DNA from: Paenibacillus sp. RUD330
GTDB lineage: Bacteria; Bacillota; Bacilli; Paenibacillales; Paenibacillaceae
Assembly: GCF_002243345.2 (NCBI RefSeq)
Contig: NZ_CP022655.2
Span: 4,644,001 to 4,708,000, forward strand
Direction of reading: 5' to 3'
DNA length: 64,000 nt
Shown here piece by piece: positions 7,907 through 16,746 of the stretch (its first letter is position 1; each line of letters begins with the position of its first letter). Under the pieces are notes generated by a model, which saw nothing but the letters and a program-made list of their open reading frames with translations, ran no database searches and was not told where the DNA came from. Both the position numbers and the translations under genes were made by a program.

Positions 7907-9772
7907 CTATTTATCACTAGAAAGATACCAGGTCAGCGTTCCCCTTAAATGATCTTTCGAGTTTAATTTAGCTTCAATCATCTTTAGATCTACGTTTTCA
8001 GGACGAACCCCTGCCTTACGTAACAAATCCCATTTTGAAAACTTCCTTCCATCCCGCTTCAACTCTTCAATAGCCCATGTAATTCTCCGCCATCGATACT
8101 GTTCGTTAGTTTCAACCACAAGCTTTAAATAAGCCTCTGTTAAGGGTAACTTATCAAGATGCTTGTCCACGAGACTTTTATGATCAATCTCATGACCAAT
8201 TGAACTCTTGCTAATTTGTTTTGGCTTTCCCTCTTTTGCTTGAATAGCAACAACTGCTCTTTTTATTTTCTCCAATAGTTCCTGGTCTCGCTTCTCCCAG
8301 TTTACCCTAGGCTTTGGTGTAACTCTCTTGCTCACCTTTGACGGCGATTCCAGTTCAAGCCATTGTCGATCAGAACGATAAAGCCTATTAAATAACGTAG
8401 GATTTAATTCCCTCAACTCTGTTCTGGACAAAAAGGGATATTTTTTTTGCATAGCCACCCATTCCACTCGATCCTCATTTCTTTGTATCTCCCCTACCAA
8501 CTGCAATTCCACCTCTTCCCGCCCATCTGCTTTATCTAAGTATTTTTTAATCGTCTGTACACTTACACCAAGCCTTCTTCCAATCGCTTTCACACTCATT
8601 CCCGAATCGACTAACCGTTTACATTCCTCTACCCAAGTCAATCCGAATTGCTTGACCCTTATTTTCTTCACATCTTCACCAGCCCGAAGGGTATAGACAA
8701 ATCCACACGAGCAATGATATGTGCCAATAGCTATTCTGTCCTTCACTGTCAAAGCAACTTCATTAATGACATATCTTTCATAATGATCAGCGGCGGGATT
8801 CAAACATTGCCACGGTCCATTACCAAAAGGCTTGTAGAAATCATTATATAGAAACATATCATCTGGAGTAGAATTTAGAAATTGCAAGAATAATAGATGA
8901 CGTAAAGGATGGAATGTCCTCTGGTGCTTCCTGGTTAACTGCTTTAGCCAATTGTTTTTTGTATGAATCCCTGACTGCAACCGCTCAAGAAACTCCTCAC
9001 CAAAATAAGAAATAAAGTCCACATAAAGCCGATCTTGATCAACTTTATGCCCTAGAACACTCGAATACCCTAGTTCTTTTAGCTTATTCCAGTAAAACTG
9101 TTCGAACCAATCGAACGCTCGATTTGGATACCTGTTGCGTAGAAGCATCTTTGCACTGTCGCTAAGCAGTTGGTATTTCACAATGTCGCTCGATTGTGTT
9201 TCCTTGGCAACACAATTAAGAGGACTATTCCATTCGTCCGCCGCTATAAACTTATATTTGTTTTCTCCGTGTATATGGATTTCACTATCTAAAAGATGAA
9301 TCCCATGCTCAACACATACGTCTAATCCAGGGATTTGATGCATTCTGTGCCAATAACTTTCGCCATAGATCTCGATGTCACGGGACAGGCACTCCTTACA
9401 ATATCGAATCAATTTATTCCGCCGTACTGAACTCCCCATAATACCAAGCCGAGAGTAAATTTCGTTTCCGATCCCCTCAACCATAGATCTAAATACTGCA
9501 TCTGCTTGACCAGCAGGCAAGAATGCCGAATAAAATGGGAACAAGGTATGTTCCATAATCAATTGTTCTACTGTTATTTGAGAGGTAATCGGCAGTCTCT
9601 CTACCAGCCCTCCGATTTTTGAGGGGAGATCAACGGAAGCGGAAATATGCTTGTCTCCAAATATGTGTTGCAACATGTTTCGGTGATTCGGTTCACCTGA
9701 CCACTTTTTATATCTACCGATAATCGAATAAACCAACTCATCTGGATATGGGGTAGGAAAAAACACAAGCAT
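7907..9772 (-). CDS. tnsD: TnsD/TniQ-family target-selection protein
   Basis: A 621-residue Tn7-type target selector, which binds a specific chromosomal site and recruits TnsC. The N-terminal TniQ domain opens FFPTPYPDELVYSIIGRYK and has a CCCH zinc site: Cys125 and Cys128, then Cys153 and His156. A second Cys pair (CSCGF) lies near residue 355, followed by a helix-turn-helix (MSVKAIGRRLGVSVQTIKKYL). The long C-terminal part (about 430-621) fits sequence-specific DNA binding. It is longer than Tn7 TnsD (508 residues). Last gene of tnsABCD, six bases after tnsC. Because the element sits exactly at the end of rlmD, the likely target is the conserved rlmD 3' coding sequence; this is inference. 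Confidence 0.93.
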   Translation of the reverse strand: MLVFFPTPYPDELVYSIIGRYKKWSGEPNHRNMLQHIFGDKHISASVDLPSKIGGLVERLPITSQITVEQLIMEHTLFPFYSAFLPAGQADAVFRSMVEGIGNEIYSRLGIMGSSVRRNKLIRYCKECLSRDIEIYGESYWHRMHQIPGLDVCVEHGIHLLDSEIHIHGENKYKFIAADEWNSPLNCVAKETQSSDIVKYQLLSDSAKMLLRNRYPNRAFDWFEQFYWNKLKELGYSSVLGHKVDQDRLYVDFISYFGEEFLERLQSGIHTKNNWLKQLTRKHQRTFHPLRHLLFLQFLNSTPDDMFLYNDFYKPFGNGPWQCLNPAADHYERYVINEVALTVKDRIAIGTYHCSCGFVYTLRAGEDVKKIRVKQFGLTWVEECKRLVDSGMSVKAIGRRLGVSVQTIKKYLDKADGREEVELQLVGEIQRNEDRVEWVAMQKKYPFLSRTELRELNPTLFNRLYRSDRQWLELESPSKVSKRVTPKPRVNWEKRDQELLEKIKRAVVAIQAKEGKPKQISKSSIGHEIDHKSLVDKHLDKLPLTEAYLKLVVETNEQYRWRRITWAIEELKRDGRKFSKWDLLRKAGVRPENVDLKMIEAKLNSKDHLRGTLTWYLSSDK

Positions 9773-9778
9773 TCTTCT

Positions 9779-11395
9779 TCACCCCACGTTACCAAAATCA
9801 TTTCGGATCATACCTGCTTGCTTCAAAGCCTCATATACTGATATATTCATTTCCTTTCCTTCAGCTACTATCACTCTTAAATCCCCTTCATTGTTTATTC
9901 TCAGTCTCTTTTTCACAGATTCTTTTTCATTAGGATCACTCAAAGAAAGCTGATACGCCACTTGAACAAGCTCATTCAAATCTGAAATGCTTGGTTGATT
10001 AGCCATGGCTTCATACACTAAGCCGCCAGCAAGCTTCTCTGTTAATCCTAATAGTTGAAGCCGAACTATCGCTTCCTCTTTTAAATACTTTATTTGCTGT
10101 CCTCTTGATTCCGAACGTTTTTGCGCTTCTTGAATATAGGATTTAACTTGAATTTGCGACTGTTCCTTATGAATAAACTCCATCATGTCAGGCATCATAA
10201 TATCTTGATAGACTAGCGATTTCCTTCCGCTTTTTAGTGCATCTATCATTGGACGAATGAGTTTCAATTGATCTTTTGCCACTTTCCGAATGAGCGATCC
10301 CGTAATGGTTTCATTGCCCGATGAAATAGCTCTTGCCTGTGTCATCATAAACAGTTTCACAGCTATATCTGGAATGCCTTGCGTTTCTTCATAAAAGATA
10401 GAGGAAATCTCATCGGTCAACTCAACCGAATTACGAACCCACTGATACTTCCATAATCCATGGATGAATAATTCCCATGTTGCGTCCTTTTTCAACCGAT
10501 CCCAAAAGAAGTTACCATGTCCATTTAAGCCCCGACGAGCTTGACGGAATTCGCTTTGGAGTACATTTAATGACTTCGGGGTTCCGACCAAAATAATCGG
10601 GATATTTGCCGTATTGATTAGTGTTGTGAAAAAGTTGAGAACTGCGGATCCACCACCACTTCTTGCCATACTCAAATGCTGGACTTCATCGATACATAAT
10701 AATCCCAATCCTAAATTCAGAAGTAGCTTAGAAATTATAGGGATCATGACATTGGTAGATTTCCGTCCGTTTCCATGCTTCTCCATATAATTTGTGCCAA
10801 GTAATGCATCAATCGTCATAAAAAATTGTAAACAAAGAGCTTTCAAACTGCCGTCGTATGGGGCTTCAATTCGCAGATGTGAAACCTGGTATCTGGGAAA
10901 GTCCTTTCCTCTGTACTTCGAGTGAACAATCACTTGAGGTGTCAAAGAAAGAATTTTAGCAAGTGAGCTGGTCTTTCCTGAACCACTGATTCCCACCAAC
11001 GTAAGCGATTTAGCACTTGAACTTTGATAGGTCAGACTCCCACTTGCTCCATCCTCTGATGTTAGCCTTCTAATATAGCTTGAAGAAAAAGGATTACGAT
11101 CCAAGTAACCATTGCGAAGCATGGTAGAAATCGTACTTTCGAGCCTAAGATGTTCCTCAAGGGGTTGGAAGAACTGATTCAATCGTTGCAATAAATGTAC
11201 CCGCATATATGACTCCAGCAGTCTTTCATTAGGATCAAACGGAGGATAATACGCTAACTGTTCAATCACTTGCTGTGGCGACATGACATCAGGAAGGCAT
11301 TCAATATAAGGATTTCCCGCATAATCCTTAATGATCTGCTCCCTATATTCAGCTACAACCGCTTCTGTTCCATTTGGTAATTTAACGATCTCCAT
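9779..11395 (-). CDS. tnsC: TnsC-family AAA+ transposition regulator
   Basis: A 538-residue AAA+ ATPase linking the target selector to the transposase. Walker A GISGSGKT is at 135-142, Walker B GLLCIDEVQHL at about 231-241 (Asp236, Glu237), and the sensor region IPIILVGTPKSL follows. The ends flanking the AAA+ core, as in Tn7 TnsC, probably contact TnsA/TnsB and TnsD. A strong AGGAGGG site precedes the ATG. The start overlaps the tnsB end by 14 bases, suggesting coupled translation. Close in size to Tn7 TnsC (555 residues). All motifs look intact. Confidence 0.94.
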   Translation of the reverse strand: MEIVKLPNGTEAVVAEYREQIIKDYAGNPYIECLPDVMSPQQVIEQLAYYPPFDPNERLLESYMRVHLLQRLNQFFQPLEEHLRLESTISTMLRNGYLDRNPFSSSYIRRLTSEDGASGSLTYQSSSAKSLTLVGISGSGKTSSLAKILSLTPQVIVHSKYRGKDFPRYQVSHLRIEAPYDGSLKALCLQFFMTIDALLGTNYMEKHGNGRKSTNVMIPIISKLLLNLGLGLLCIDEVQHLSMARSGGGSAVLNFFTTLINTANIPIILVGTPKSLNVLQSEFRQARRGLNGHGNFFWDRLKKDATWELFIHGLWKYQWVRNSVELTDEISSIFYEETQGIPDIAVKLFMMTQARAISSGNETITGSLIRKVAKDQLKLIRPMIDALKSGRKSLVYQDIMMPDMMEFIHKEQSQIQVKSYIQEAQKRSESRGQQIKYLKEEAIVRLQLLGLTEKLAGGLVYEAMANQPSISDLNELVQVAYQLSLSDPNEKESVKKRLRINNEGDLRVIVAEGKEMNISVYEALKQAGMIRNDFGNVG

Positions 11396-13550
11396 ACAAA
11401 CCCTCCTGTTGCAATTGTTTCAGCAAGTCATAATGATTCGGAAGTTCATTATCTTTATCTATCTGATCCATATCAGCGGCGGAGGGTTTCGGTTGTTTCA
11501 CGGCTTTTAAAACGAATTGCTCTTGACCTCGATTCCTCCCTTTCTCTAATTTCCTATTCTCACGAATGTCCCTTAACCTTTTCGCATTAGATTGTGGTAC
11601 TTTTTCAGCTTTTGTTTTTTGGACTGCTTCCTTAACAATCGTTTCAATTTCAGCTGCCAATGAAATCTTTCGTCCTAACTCCTGTTCCTGTAAGCCCGTT
11701 CTTTCTTGCTTTTCCATTGATAATAGAGAGTGAACATCTTCTATTGATTTATCTTTATATCTAGCTTGAGAGTCAAGCAAATAGCAGACATCATACTCAT
11801 TACGACTTAGTCTTAGATATACCTGGTTAACGCAACGAGGATCATAGTTAACATCTACTTGAAATCGTCCACTTGTCCTTGCACGAATGAACCAGTGTTC
11901 ACGCAAAGCCGTATCACAACTGTATAGCATGCCATTGACTTTGATTCCCTTTGCAGTGACCACCGCAGACTTCACAGAAGGAAGCAGATTAAATTTGAGA
12001 ACATCCTGTGAAACTCTACGGAGTTTTCCCGACTTGTTTTGTATGCCATAGTTCCACAAGTGAATCGGAATCGCTCTTACATTCTCAGCTATTTGATTTT
12101 CATCACGCTCATAATCCGCTAAGAGATGATGATTGTTATAATGAAGGACAACTTTTATCAGAATCTTTGTCACTTCCGATAAGGTTAGAGAGGCGTTTAA
12201 ACGATTGTCCTTTACCCCTCGATCATTTGCATCCTTATAAACTGCACCTGGCATAAACGGCTTGATATGCGTCTGAAGCAATCCGAAATAACGTTCGACT
12301 TGCGGCTTCCAGTCGGGACGAAATGGGGGCGTATTCTTCACAGCAATTTGGAGATATTCGATCATCGAAAGCGTTTTGTTTGAAATTAACTCCCCCCGAT
12401 CTGCAAGGATCGACTCTGGCAGATAACCCGATACTGGCCACTCTTCGTCTTTGATCTCTATTCCATATTGCCTACAGAAGTCCACCTTGGATTCGGATGC
12501 GTTTAATAAGGCTAACATCGCTCCACCTGCCCAACTCGGTGAATCAAGACCTACATGGAGACCGACAATCAAATGACTATAGCCATCAACCACGAAATAT
12601 AGAATAGGGCGACCTATAATTTTCGTTCGGTCAAACGCAGATACGATTGTCACATCGGCAATTGTGCTATCTATTTGATAAACGGAACCTGGAGCGTATG
12701 CATCTTGCTGGCTCGATCCCAAAACTGAACGATTTTGCTGTTGAAACTTCCTGAACCCCTCTCGACTAAGTACCTCTCGTTTCGGATCTCTCCATTTGTT
12801 AAACCAATATCGAAACTGACCAAAACTAGGTATCGGTGAACCTTCCTTTACAACTGGTAGGATAATGCCGCTACTTACCTCCTGTTCTGATGAAAAATAC
12901 TCTTTAATCATTTGCTCATAAGCCCATCTCAATGATGGTTGCTTTGGTTTTGCCGTGTAATAGTATTTATCCAGTGATATTCGAAACAATCGCTTCAGTT
13001 CCTCGCTGATAGCCATATCCGAATAGAGGGAAGCATATTTACGGGGACGACCTAACTTTTTATCCTTTCGAGACGTGCGCTCTTTTCCCGCTCCGCCGCA
13101 AGAATCGAAATCTGATAATAGCGAATGCTTTGTTTTACCTCGTTTCCAGTATCGCTTTAAATATTTGACTACAGTAGTTTTATTTACGCCAATAGATTCA
13201 GAAGCCTTTACGATCAATTTTGACCGTTCTTTTGGCAGGAAAATATTTGGCTCAAATTCCTTAGACGCAATCATTTGGATGATTTCATTCGCTTGATTCC
13301 AGCGTTTTTCTTCCTTTTTAGACATCGTTTCGAGATCAACAATTACGAACCACGGATCTGTTTCTTCTATTATATATATACCTTCTTTTATACCCTCTTC
13401 AATGTCCACAATCTGTTTGGCATACGGAAGAAAGTCATTGTGAACGTCTATTACAAAACATGAAGAACGATCTGGAGAAATCCAAAGCACCCTTTCAATT
13501 CGAGAAGAATCATCCGCATACCGATACAACGTATTAACTGTTACTAGCAT
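11382..13550 (-). CDS. tnsB: TnsB-family DDE transposase
   Basis: A 722-residue DDE (RNase H-fold) transposase that binds the element ends and joins 3' ends to target DNA. Catalytic residues are visible: Asp294 in VYQIDSTIADV, Asp384 in ILADRGELI and Glu419 in PQVERYFG. N-terminal helix-turn-helix segments (GVNKTTVVKYLKRYWKRG) fit end binding, and the Lys/Arg-rich tail (about 640-722) fits TnsC contact. It is very close to Tn7 TnsB in size (702). It overlaps tnsA by 17 bases. With an intact triad and an altered TnsA, it would cut only 3' ends, which gives strand transfer and cointegrates rather than clean excision. Confidence 0.95.
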   Translation of the reverse strand: MLVTVNTLYRYADDSSRIERVLWISPDRSSCFVIDVHNDFLPYAKQIVDIEEGIKEGIYIIEETDPWFVIVDLETMSKKEEKRWNQANEIIQMIASKEFEPNIFLPKERSKLIVKASESIGVNKTTVVKYLKRYWKRGKTKHSLLSDFDSCGGAGKERTSRKDKKLGRPRKYASLYSDMAISEELKRLFRISLDKYYYTAKPKQPSLRWAYEQMIKEYFSSEQEVSSGIILPVVKEGSPIPSFGQFRYWFNKWRDPKREVLSREGFRKFQQQNRSVLGSSQQDAYAPGSVYQIDSTIADVTIVSAFDRTKIIGRPILYFVVDGYSHLIVGLHVGLDSPSWAGGAMLALLNASESKVDFCRQYGIEIKDEEWPVSGYLPESILADRGELISNKTLSMIEYLQIAVKNTPPFRPDWKPQVERYFGLLQTHIKPFMPGAVYKDANDRGVKDNRLNASLTLSEVTKILIKVVLHYNNHHLLADYERDENQIAENVRAIPIHLWNYGIQNKSGKLRRVSQDVLKFNLLPSVKSAVVTAKGIKVNGMLYSCDTALREHWFIRARTSGRFQVDVNYDPRCVNQVYLRLSRNEYDVCYLLDSQARYKDKSIEDVHSLLSMEKQERTGLQEQELGRKISLAAEIETIVKEAVQKTKAEKVPQSNAKRLRDIRENRKLEKGRNRGQEQFVLKAVKQPKPSAADMDQIDKDNELPNHYDLLKQLQQEGLYGDR

Positions 13551-14382
13551 CTTTCGTTTCCCCTCCCCGATCTATAATCTGAACTTCTAGTTCTTCAGGA
13601 GAAAATTTAAGATTGATCTCCTTATTCATGTTGATATTTATCCGACGACTGGCAATTAAATAGCGAAATACAAGAAGACCTGTTCCTACCTCTACCTTCA
13701 TTTCACGATCAAACGAATGAAGGATAGATTGTATTTGTTCATCGGTATTAGTAATAAGTTGCGACATCCACTCTGCATATTGGCTCATTTCCCGCTCTGA
13801 AACACCAAAATATTGAATATTCAATGCTGGCAATACCCATTCGATATTTTTGCTTTTTTGAATAGGGATTTCATGAGGTGTAACAATACCGAAATTAATC
13901 TTTCGAGAGTTCCAGTAAACTCTTTGTAATTCCAGTCGTTCGATGGTTGCCTTCTTTTCAAGCTCCGCCGCATCTTTTAACGTTCGGGCAAACTGATATT
14001 CTTGCCCCTGCTCATTGATCGCTGTCACTAGAAATGTCGTCAGCATGATGTGCGGTACATTTGTCTTGCTGTTCTTCAATCGCTTTAATAACGACTCATC
14101 TAGTTGATCCACTATGAGTTCCATCTCCAATAATGGAAATTGCTCGTTGATGTCCGTTATTGATTCATTCCATTCAAGCAGATAGAAATATCTGAGCTGG
14201 GTATCCGTAAGCAAATGGACGATACGATTAGCTTTATGTGAAAAGATGCGAGTGGATCTTCCTCTGCTTGGAATATCAGATACAGTGAGCCATGGATGAT
14301 ATTGTTCGTGTTTACCTTGCCCTCTCTTTTCAGAGAGAAACCTTTTGAATTTGGCTTCAGTCCAAGTTGAATTTGTTGCCAT
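13534..14382 (-). CDS. tnsA: TnsA-family endonuclease with substituted active site
   Basis: A 282-residue homologue along the whole of Tn7 TnsA (273): RGQGKHEQYHPWLTVSDIPS, RIFSHK, then DINEQFPLL and IERLELQRVYW align directly. TnsA is a restriction-like nuclease that cuts transposon 5' ends. By alignment from memory, Tn7 Glu63 is Gln62 here (TDTQLRYF), Asp114 is Thr116 (IMLTTFLV instead of a TDFLV motif), Gln130 is Thr134, and Lys132 is kept as Lys136. Two acidic metal ligands are gone, so cleavage is probably lost while the fold and C-terminal TnsC-binding part remain. First gene of tnsABCD, with a good ribosome site. Confidence 0.92.
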   Translation of the reverse strand: MATNSTWTEAKFKRFLSEKRGQGKHEQYHPWLTVSDIPSRGRSTRIFSHKANRIVHLLTDTQLRYFYLLEWNESITDINEQFPLLEMELIVDQLDESLLKRLKNSKTNVPHIMLTTFLVTAINEQGQEYQFARTLKDAAELEKKATIERLELQRVYWNSRKINFGIVTPHEIPIQKSKNIEWVLPALNIQYFGVSEREMSQYAEWMSQLITNTDEQIQSILHSFDREMKVEVGTGLLVFRYLIASRRININMNKEINLKFSPEELEVQIIDRGGETKDASNS

Positions 14383-14555
14383 TTATCTGTCCCTCCTTTG
14401 CCTAATAAAAAGGAAAAGCTTTGGATTGTTTTGTAGGCACTTTGTTCCGTTTATTTACGGTACTGCGCTACTCATCCAAGGCTTTATTAATTAAGATGAC
14501 ACTTTTTAGATTTCTGTCCCCAAAGAAGATTCGAATCCGTTATATCACAACGTCT

Positions 14556-14843
14556 TCAATCATCTTCCCCTCGATACCGTATATAGAGATCACGAAGTTC
14601 CAAAAGATCGTAAAGGCTCATAGCCCTCAATTCCTCGTTACTTTTTCGAATATAACCCTCATCGATCATCCCGTATTTTAGAAGCTCCTGTGAAACTAAC
14701 TCTCTCCATGTTTCATACATCAAAATCTGAGCACTAGCGAGATCCCGAATATTTACATCTTCTACGGGGATTTCGATGCTGTCTCGTCCCCGCATATCTT
14801 GAATTAAGTGATAAACTATCGAAAATGTAATGTCTCGATCCAT
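14556..14843 (-). CDS. Hypothetical protein, 95 aa
   Basis: A small acidic, helical protein (MDRDITFSIVYHLIQDM start; ends YIRYRGEDD) lying between the tyrosine recombinase and tnsA on the same strand. The ATG has a GGAAG site upstream. It stops 173 bases before tnsA, in an AT-rich gap without a clear terminator, so it may be cotranscribed with tnsABCD. I do not recognise the family. Its place suggests an accessory role in recombination or regulation, but nothing in the sequence proves this. Confidence 0.65.
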   Translation of the reverse strand: MDRDITFSIVYHLIQDMRGRDSIEIPVEDVNIRDLASAQILMYETWRELVSQELLKYGMIDEGYIRKSNEELRAMSLYDLLELRDLYIRYRGEDD

Positions 14844-14861
14844 GCATTCATCTTCCTTCTA

Positions 14862-15746
14862 TTATATTTGCAATCCATCTACCGCTTTTTGTTTATCTTC
14901 AGCATTGCTACCTACATAATAACGGTAAACAATGTCAATAGAGCTATGACCTGAGAGTAAGGCGACTGTCTTAGGATCAACGCCGCTTTTGATTAGTTGC
15001 GTACAGAATGTGTGTCTAGCGGCGTGGGGGTTAACTTTTTGTTCCAACTGAGCCTTTGAGGAGTATTTATCCAAAATTTTGTTTATTGCCAATCTACTCA
15101 AGGGTCCTCGTTGACCGATTAACAATCTATTCGATGGATCATAAGGTCTGACTTCCAAATATTCTTTTATGGCAGTCACAGTTGCGGCATTTAAGTTTAC
15201 CTTCCTGGACTTGTTACCTTTTCCACTTCGAATAAGCACATGACTGTAATTGTTCCTACCATTGCGTTCTGTCAAGGAGAGATCCTCCAAATCAATCCCC
15301 ACCATCTCTGAACATCTTATTCCAGTCCCAAACAACAAATAATAAATAGCAATATCACGCTTGTTATTTTCCGCTTCGACGGTTCGTTTTAATCGATACA
15401 ATTCTTGTTTCTCCACTACTTTTACTTCGTGATCAAAATCTAACGTATGTTTTAACAACACCTTTTTTAGCTCGATCTCCTCTTTACAAATTCCCGCCCT
15501 TACCAAAAATCTCTGATACAACACTACGCTCTTCAGCTTCCGATTGATACTGGTTGGCCTGAGTTTCTTTTGCAAATTCAAATATTGGCGATATTCTCGA
15601 ACGTCGGTTTCGGTTATCGTATCGCATTCATAACCCAGTGTTCCTCGAAGCCAATCATGGAATTGACTGATGTCGGTACGATAAGCCTCAATCGTAAGAA
15701 GACTTCTACCTTCTCTCCCCAGCTCTTTAATGAATATGGCTAACAT
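14862..15746 (-). CDS. Tyrosine recombinase (XerC/D-like integrase)
   Basis: A 294-residue site-specific recombinase. The SAM-like core-binding domain covers about 1-90 and the catalytic domain about 105-294. Catalytic residues appear in order: Arg in GTGIRCSEMVGIDL, Lys in SGKGNKSRKV, His-x-x-Arg in PHAARHTF, His in LLSGHSSIDIVYRYY and the Tyr nucleophile near its end. Size fits XerC/XerD, not phage integrases with an arm-binding domain. GGAGGGG precedes the ATG. Sitting just upstream of tnsABCD, it is a candidate resolvase acting on a site in the 476-bp cassette or elsewhere in the circle, or a dimer-resolution enzyme of the plasmid form. Confidence 0.92.
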   Translation of the reverse strand: MLAIFIKELGREGRSLLTIEAYRTDISQFHDWLRGTLGYECDTITETDVREYRQYLNLQKKLRPTSINRKLKSVVLYQRFLVRAGICKEEIELKKVLLKHTLDFDHEVKVVEKQELYRLKRTVEAENNKRDIAIYYLLFGTGIRCSEMVGIDLEDLSLTERNGRNNYSHVLIRSGKGNKSRKVNLNAATVTAIKEYLEVRPYDPSNRLLIGQRGPLSRLAINKILDKYSSKAQLEQKVNPHAARHTFCTQLIKSGVDPKTVALLSGHSSIDIVYRYYVGSNAEDKQKAVDGLQI

Positions 15747-15758
15747 GATTCCCCTCCT

Positions 15759-16241
15759 TCAATTTTGTGATTTGATAGTTTTACCTATCGAAATGAGGTA
15801 GGTTTCTGTTAAACTATCAGATTGATTAACATTCCAATAGTTAGTCAATATTAGTTGTTTACTTAAATCCCCATTGAAAAATTCACTAGCACCTTGCACC
15901 TCACATCTAACAAAATCTTTCTCCTCCATCCATCCTTTGATATAACCATTTTGGAAATGGATAACAAAGTTATATCGATCGATGAATTCTACAGTGGCTT
16001 GATTCGTAAGTGCACCATAATAAAAACCAGGAAACTTTCCGAATTTGTTATCAATAAATTCAACAGAAGTTAATGGTAAAAAAGATAAGAAAGGGAAGTA
16101 AGAATTTGAACCTAGTAATTTCTTTACAAAATTACGAAATACTTTTACTTCGAATTCGAAAGCCAACATAATAACAGCATTTTGCTTGAAATCATCTTCT
16201 GGATCATACTTAAATACCATGCAACGATATTGCTCTTCCAT
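15759..16241 (-). CDS. Hypothetical protein, 160 aa
   Basis: An unrecognised protein of mixed alpha/beta character, aromatic-rich (GSNSYFPFLSFLPL, GFYYGALTNQ), with no signal peptide or clear membrane helix. It ends 12 bases before the recombinase start, so both are probably one transcript. Upstream, within 130 bases, are a large terminator hairpin and a 14-bp palindrome that may control this transcript. No function can be assigned. Confidence 0.7.
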   Translation of the reverse strand: MEEQYRCMVFKYDPEDDFKQNAVIMLAFEFEVKVFRNFVKKLLGSNSYFPFLSFLPLTSVEFIDNKFGKFPGFYYGALTNQATVEFIDRYNFVIHFQNGYIKGWMEEKDFVRCEVQGASEFFNGDLSKQLILTNYWNVNQSDSLTETYLISIGKTIKSQN

Positions 16242-16267
16242 CTACATCACCCTTTCATTTTTGGCAA

Positions 16268-16344
16268 CAAAAAAAAGTGCTTGACTATATGCAATGAACT
16301 TCCTTTTTTTTAAGAAAGTATTCGCAATATAGACAAAGCACTTT
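16268..16344 (-). terminator. Long terminator hairpin upstream of the recombinase operon
   Basis: On the minus strand AAAGTGCTTTGTCTATATTGC pairs, with small mismatches, with GCATATAGTCAAGCACTTT and runs into eight T; ACTTTCTT and AAGGAAGT form an inner stem. It sits about 30 bases before the 160-aa gene, so it either ends transcription from the right or is an attenuator. Confidence 0.7.
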
Positions 16345-16350
16345 ATGGAT

Positions 16351-16380
16351 TTGTTAACTATAATCTGATTATAGTTACAA
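16351..16380. promoter_or_regulatory. Near-perfect 14-bp palindrome, possible operator
   Basis: TTGTTAACTATAATC and GATTATAGTTACAA are inverted copies around one central base, with a single extra T in the left arm. This is a typical dimeric repressor site. It lies upstream of the 160-aa gene and recombinase, and close to a TTGACA sequence at 16390. Confidence 0.5.
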
Positions 16381-16611
16381 ATAACTCTATTGACAAGTAA
16401 AAATGCTGTACACATATTCTGTTATCATAATTGTCAGTTCTGTAGAGAGTTTTCTTTTTTTCGATTGCGACAAGCCGCATTCCTGCATCAACACTTCGAA
16501 AACTAGATTAAAAAAACTTGGTACATAACTTTTTTAGCCCTTTTTGCTTCGAACTTTACTTCTCGAACATGAGTTTCCCGCACAAGTCCCTTCGTCAATT
16601 GCCTGTTAGGC
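16381..16611. other. AT-rich gap with a possible plus-strand promoter
   Basis: TTGACA near 16390 followed 17 bases later by CATATT could be a rightward promoter, and AGTTTTC recurs inverted as GAAAACT near 16450 and 16500. No ORF with a ribosome site is seen. A small RNA is possible but unproven. Confidence 0.25.
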
Positions 16612-16680
16612 ATAAAAAATAGCACCCTGCCTACCAGTCAACGGATTCCGTTTTTTTAAACTGATAAGCAGAGTGCTATT
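16612..16680 (-). terminator. Long structured terminator after the four-helix gene
   Basis: On the minus strand AATAGCAC-CTGC-CAGT pairs stepwise with ACTG-GCAG-GTGCTATT around an AT-rich loop and ends in six T. It starts about 65 bases after the stop codon of 16747-17148. Confidence 0.7.
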
Positions 16681-16746
16681 AAGTTAATGACTATTTGAGT
16701 CAGAGTATACCACATTCAGCATAACTAGTGAAACGTGAGTTTCACA

